A DNA stretch of 64,000 nt from Nissolia schottii (Eukaryota; Streptophyta; Magnoliopsida; Fabales; Fabaceae). The stretch lies in contig QANU01035109.1 in assembly GCA_003254905.1 (NCBI GenBank), positions 76,570 through 140,569 of the forward strand. Direction: 5' to 3'. The position numbers and the translations under genes are program-made. How positions within the stretch are numbered: position 1 is the first letter of the stretch; each line of letters begins with the position of its first letter. The notes beneath the pieces are model-generated. The model worked only from the letters and a program-made list of their open reading frames with translations, did not search any database and was not told where the DNA came from. This document shows positions 59,562 through 64,000 of this stretch, in pieces.

Positions 59562-61315
59562 ATAACTGTTGAAAGCATTTTTACTCTCGTCGTTCAAAAT
59601 AATATATCCTTCTTTACAGCTTTCAGATTCACAAGGAATCCAATTGCAGTACAGTCAGGTATAATCGTATCCACAGAGAGTTGCAAAAATACCGTTCTTG
59701 AGTTTGTAAATTAAACAATAAAGTGAAGGATTGGTGATTTGATATTTGGATAAATAAATAAATAACAGAAAGATAAATAGGTGACACACACCAAAACGTC
59801 GTTAATTTCAATGTGCGATCAAATAATAATTTATAAAGCTAAATTAACCCCAAAAACGTAGTAAAGGGGGCTAACCTAGGTCGTCTCTCAAGGAAGNAAT
59901 AGGCAACAAAGTAGAGACAGATCAGGAAGCTTGTTGGGTTTTGAATCCTATTATAGTTTCATGCATTCATAACTCAAACATTAGAATTATCCTTTCTTTG
60001 ATTCCTCGCTATCAGTTCTTAACTTGTTCATCACTCTCGCGCATGAAAAGATCACAGGTTTCCTTTGTTACACTGTCACTCTCGCACACAAGCTTAACAA
60101 AGTACACCAGCATTATTTTAGATGTTAAAAGCGACTAATATCCCTAACTCTATCTCTAGCAATTAGGTTTATTAGATGAGTTGATTTAGTTCCAACTTAT
60201 GATGCCGTTCTCACGCGCAACCATGCAGTTTGAAATCATGCTTTAGGTAGCTAAGCTAAAACAAGAATTAAGTGTAAAATCGATTCATGCAAATCATAGA
60301 AAATGATAGATTCATTAATGTAAAAGTACATGGATACAATCAGTCTATAATAATCATCAAAATCCCAACAACAAGAGGATTACAAATCCATCTTACAAGA
60401 GTATCGCGGAGGCAAGGTAATGGACGCTTACCATGAGACGTTCTCACGCTATCATGACGACGTCCGCCGCGCTTCCTTGATTCTCCCGGCTCCTTCACTA
60501 GCCTCCTCTTTGTTGCTAAACTAACTAAGACTTGAAATTGAAATGAAATGAGAAAAGAACGAATTATGAACTCTAAAAATGATGCCTTGATTGTGTGAGC
60601 CTCGGCCTCAATTTATAGGCCGAGTTTGGGGGTCACCGCTGAGCGACCTGCGGTCACCGCTCAGCGGTCTGAGCTTTCTTCACTGCCACGTTTCCTATGA
60701 ATGGTGGCTCTGCTCTGACATTATCTGTCAGAGCCGCTGAGCGGCGTGCGGTGCGCTGAGCGGTGTCAGAGNCCTTGATTGTGTGAGCCTCGGCCTCTAT
60801 TTATAGGCCCAGTTTGGGGGTCACCGCTGAGCGACCTGCGGTCACCGCTCAGCGGTCTGAGCTTTCTTCACTGCCACGTTTCCTATGAATGGTGGCTCTG
60901 CTCTGACATTATCTGTCAGAGCCGCTGAGCGGCGTGCGGTGCGCTGAGCGGTGTCAGAGTAGGGCGGCATTACGGCTGCAGGTGCGGCTGCAGAGCTTCC
61001 TTCGCGGCTAAGTTTCTTCACCTTGAAGCAAGGTCCGCTGAGCGGTTCCTTCGTGCGAGTCGCTGAGCGGCTAATTGTCACCGCTGAGCGATAGCTGCTT
61101 TTGCCTTTGGTTTTCTGCTTCTTTTTGTCCCTTTTGCTCTTTGTTTCCTTTCTCTGTGGGATTTCTCTTTGATGATCTTTATCTTGTATCCATCTCTAAA
61201 ATATTTTATAAATCCTACAAAAGTGGGGAATTCTAATCAGATAATTCATTAAACTTAAGCAGACATGTGCCTTGTCAATATGTGTAAATACGTAAATTCG
61301 GCACTTATCAATAAC
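59562..61315 (-). mobile_element. Athila-like solo LTR, copy 2, with target duplication ATAAC
   Basis: The LTR occupies 59567-61310, 1,744 bp. On the minus strand it starts TGATAAGTGCCGAATTTACG and ends GCTTTCAACA. It is flanked by ATAAC on both sides (59562-59566 and 61311-61315). It carries the same landmarks as copy 1: the GCTCAGCG array, the TATA box (cctataaat on the minus strand) and gtatttttgcaactctctgt. Two Ns (59897 and 60772) lie inside, one at the join of a 187-bp tandem duplication. Confidence 0.92.
60585..60959. repeat. 187-bp tandem duplication joined at a single N
   Basis: Copy 60585-60771, N at 60772, copy 60773-60959. I count two mismatches (caattt/ctattt and gccgagtt/gcccagtt). 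Each copy holds the TATA box and part of the GCTCAGCG array. Confidence 0.93.
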
Positions 61316-63074
61316 CATAGGGTGGTTAACTGGCCAAGTCATGTCAATTAGGTGTTAGTTAGGTAATCGTTAGCTAATGTGTCATTCTAGTATAGCTAGT
61401 GGTCATGAGACAACATTAACTGAAGAGTTAGATATTGTAATTGTAGTCGAGTACCCAACCGGTATAGACTTAACCATAGCATTAGAGGTTAGACCAACCA
61501 GTTGGCACAATTTACATCATTCGGTCAATAGTAATAAGGTAGAGTCATCATAAGATACAAGAACCAGCATTCAGTATAGTCACCCTAGAACAGTCAATCG
61601 TCGTAAGACCACAAATAGCATAGCCATAACAAACAGTGGTAGTGGTCAGAGTAGCCAATCAAACCAGTATAAGGTGTCAAACTAGTTAGCCAGTACCACC
61701 AACCAAGTTAGTCAGCCCAGTCAACCGATACAATCAGTTAAAGTAACCAACAGTCATCCGTTAGCTGGTTAGTGATAGGTAACACAAGCTGTAGTGCTCA
61801 GCCTCACTAGGTTATTCAATAATAGTAGTTCGAATAAGTAAATAGCTTAGTAACAGAACTATACCTAATAATTGACATAATCAATAACCCCTAGTATAAT
61901 ACATAGACATTAGGATAATAAAGATAATGACCTAGATAACTCGGGTGGATCAGGCACGTAGCAAATCTAGTACCCATATAGCCAATAACTCACATAGAAT
62001 AGTGGATACCCATATTAGTGATAGGATAAGATCACGTCAAATATGTAGAACTTAGATAGTTGCTCAAGTGATTGTTTGTGTGTAAGTTATGGTTGTGACC
62101 AAGTTTAGGTCAAATAGGCAAGTTTTCCTAATACACTATAAGACCTACATCCATTTTCCTTGTTAGCACGAGTTTAGCATACTCGGTGAGTCCCAGATAA
62201 CATATCCACATATTCTCAGTATACCCAATGGGTTTAGCGTACCCAATACTACAAGGATTTATCTTGGCAAAGTAAGGTTGGATTTGTTCTTCCTTGACCA
62301 TGTTTGAGACTTGTGTCTCCTTGAACCCTTAGTTGGAGGTGGACAAATTCAGTATCAGCTGCCTGCATGGCATCTCAGTTCAGTTATCGGTGATCCATGT
62401 GACACCGTTATTCAGCTAGACAAATTGTGTAGATACATTGTAAGACCTTATATACGACTCGACAAAGTCCATAGTGGTATTATTGTCTATAGCGTGTGCG
62501 CAAGTGTTTGTATAACTACTTGTTGCAATGTTTATGTTTGTTCTAGCATGATTTTAGATTTGTAAATGTACATTATTGCTCTGTATGTATACTTGTATGA
62601 TTCTGTTATTGCTTTATTGAATTATTGACGTATGATAAATCATGTTTCCAGTATATGCTATGTGAGTGGTACCGTGTTACCCATTCGCTGAGTGATGTAC
62701 TCACCCCTCATCTATTTATTTTAAACATGTAAGGAGTGTGGAGTTGATCCTTTAGTGTAGTGGTAGTAACAGTCTCCAAGTCAACGATGAGCTCTGCTTT
62801 GTAGGGTAGATGTCAGTGTGTCAGTTATTAGTTGGCCCAGTAGGTCACATGCAAGGTCTTCGGACGTTACACTTAGTTGGAATTAGTAGAATAACTTATA
62901 TCCTGTTATACATATACAAACAGTTTTTATGTTATTAGTTGTAACAAGAATTAGTTTAAAATACAGTTAATTTAGTTATATTATTTTGCATGAACAATAG
63001 TTTTGGTCACGATAGAGCTTCCGTAGAGACAGTATCCCTACCTATGGTCACTCCTAAGTTTGGGGCGTGACACT

Positions 63075-63391
63075 ATGCGTATGGCCTTGTGTTCCATTTG
63101 GTGTTTGCGGGGAGGATATTAATTTTTGAATGCTAATAATGGATACTTGCTGTTCAAGTTTGATCAGTTAGAGGATAAAGAGAAGGTTATCTCTAGCAAT
63201 TCATGGATGATTAAGGTTCGATACCTTGTTGTGAAACGATTGTCCTTTGCCTTTAATCCTAGTGATGAATTCTTTGACATATTATAGTTTGGATCCAGTT
63301 GGAAGGTCTTAACACTTGTTTCTTTGTTGATATAGCCATGATAGCCATTGCATCTTTATTGGGATATTGGATCAAGGTTGATGTGGCTACT
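63075..63391 (+). pseudogene. LINE ORF1 fragment (DUF4283), right piece
   Basis: Reads MRMALCSIWCLRGGY, stop, FLNANNGYLLFKFDQ, then KEKVISSNSWMIKVRYLVV and FNPSDEFFDIL. After a frame change it continues VDIAMIAIASLLGYWIKVDV. This is the main part of the DUF4283 domain, which precedes the zinc knuckle of LINE ORF1. It is broken off by the next LTR at 63392. Confidence 0.75.
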
Positions 63392-64000
63392 TGTTAAGTG
63401 TCATATTTACGCAAATCTGACTAGTAAAACGGCACCTGTTTGCTAAGGTTTTAAAGAATTATCTGACTAAATTCCCCACTTTTGTAGGATTTATAAATAT
63501 ATTCTAAAGATAGATACAAGAATATTAATCAAGGAAAATCCCACAAAAGAATGAAGCAAAGAGCAAAGGGGGGCCGAGCAACCAAAAAGACAAGCTCAGA
63601 AAAGTTACCGCTCAGCTGTACCAAAACAGGCCGCTCAATGGTATATAACTAGTTTGCTCAGCAATTACACCAATCCGCTGAGCGGTTGTGCCTACCATGC
63701 CACTTACAGCCGCCACATTTATGATGCCAACCAAGCATGCCACCACCAGCTGTCGCCGCAGGGAATCTGTCAGAAAATCAGCCACTAGTAACCGCCACAG
63801 ACGACCAAAAGAGCCGCCAGAAGAGACTATACCGCTCAGCACACCGAACAGGCCACTCAACGGCCTTGACAAATGACGTTAGAGCAGAGTCGCCGCGCAG
63901 AGGATAAAACGTGGCGGCGAAGAAAGCGGCACCGCTCAGCGGTGGACCCAGGCCGCTGAGCAGACTTGGTAAACTTTGGCCTATAAATAGGAGGCCGAGG
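63392..64000 (+). mobile_element. Athila-like LTR, copy 3, cut by the window end
   Basis: Starts TGTTAAGTGTCATATTTACG and shares ccccacttttgtaggattta, the GCTCAGCG array (partly decayed, e.g. ccgctcaatgg, tgctcagcaa) and ggcctataaataggaggccg with copies 1 and 2. It is inserted in the LINE ORF1. Its 3' part lies outside the window. Confidence 0.85.

Larger units (their letters stand above)
58396..63072 (+). mobile_element. Gypsy-like LTR inserted in the LINE, itself split by a solo LTR
   Basis: It lies between the two LINE ORF1 pieces. It includes aaccaagtcccacatctc, a promoter tgcctataaatagaaatcc near 58560, a TTTA microsatellite and a long stretch poor in coding frames with cagtcaacc-type words. 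It ends with aagtttggggcgtgaca. Minus the nested solo LTR it is about 2.9 kb. The target duplication is not clear; the left edge is placed by the LINE break. Confidence 0.55.

Overview
The window is nuclear DNA of a flowering plant. Its genes have introns and plant-specific families (a legume-lectin receptor kinase, an MGC-type CDK-like kinase, a plant mobile domain gene). The spaces between genes are AT-rich and full of plant transposons: gypsy and copia LTRs, CACTA, MULE, MITEs, an Au-like SINE and LINEs. I infer a legume, possibly Phaseoleae, from the style of the LTRs; the sequence alone does not prove it. Single Ns and a 732-base N block show that this is an assembled scaffold.

Layout. 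1-6.85 kb: AT-rich DNA, a decayed gypsy LTR region, then a 3,989-bp solo LTR flanked by a perfect 5-bp duplication (CAGAT). 7.5-13.4 kb: a complete eight-coding-exon CDK-like Ser/Thr kinase gene on +, with MITEs in its last intron. 13.4-19.2 kb: gene scraps, a copia LTR remnant and a decayed CACTA element (TNP2, DUF4218 and DUF4216 remnants). 19.9-22.4 kb: an L-type lectin receptor kinase gene split by one intron inside the lectin domain. 22.4-26 kb: a foldback element, a MULE transposase fragment and a 394-bp tandem duplication. 26-28 kb: a GC-rich promoter-like stretch and a small unrecognised spliced gene whose first intron holds a strong hairpin. 30-33.6 kb: the first roughly 316 codons of an Integrator subunit 7 (INTS7) homologue. 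The coding sequence stops at a splice donor, and no later exon is recognisable in the remaining 30 kb.

From 33.6 kb to the end the window is almost entirely nested transposons. They include a LINE split by LTRs, three copies of one Athila-like LTR (one a clean solo LTR with duplication ATAAC), TGTAACATCCC-type gypsy LTRs, a second Athila-like LTR family, and a complete 990-bp TRIM-type element with duplication ATATT. There is also a decayed antisense plant-mobile-domain gene, a second CACTA relic, and a LINE ORF1 (DUF4283) split by a gypsy LTR that is itself split by the solo Athila LTR.

The three real genes are unrelated single-copy-type loci (signalling kinase, membrane receptor, snRNA/RNA processing), and nothing suggests they act as a cluster. 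I found no convincing new multi-gene system. The observations most worth checking are the truncated INTS7, the miniature LTR element with an in-frame 11-residue repeat, the near-palindromic GCTCAGCG arrays in the Athila-like LTRs, the intron in the lectin kinase, and the 66-bp-arm hairpin.
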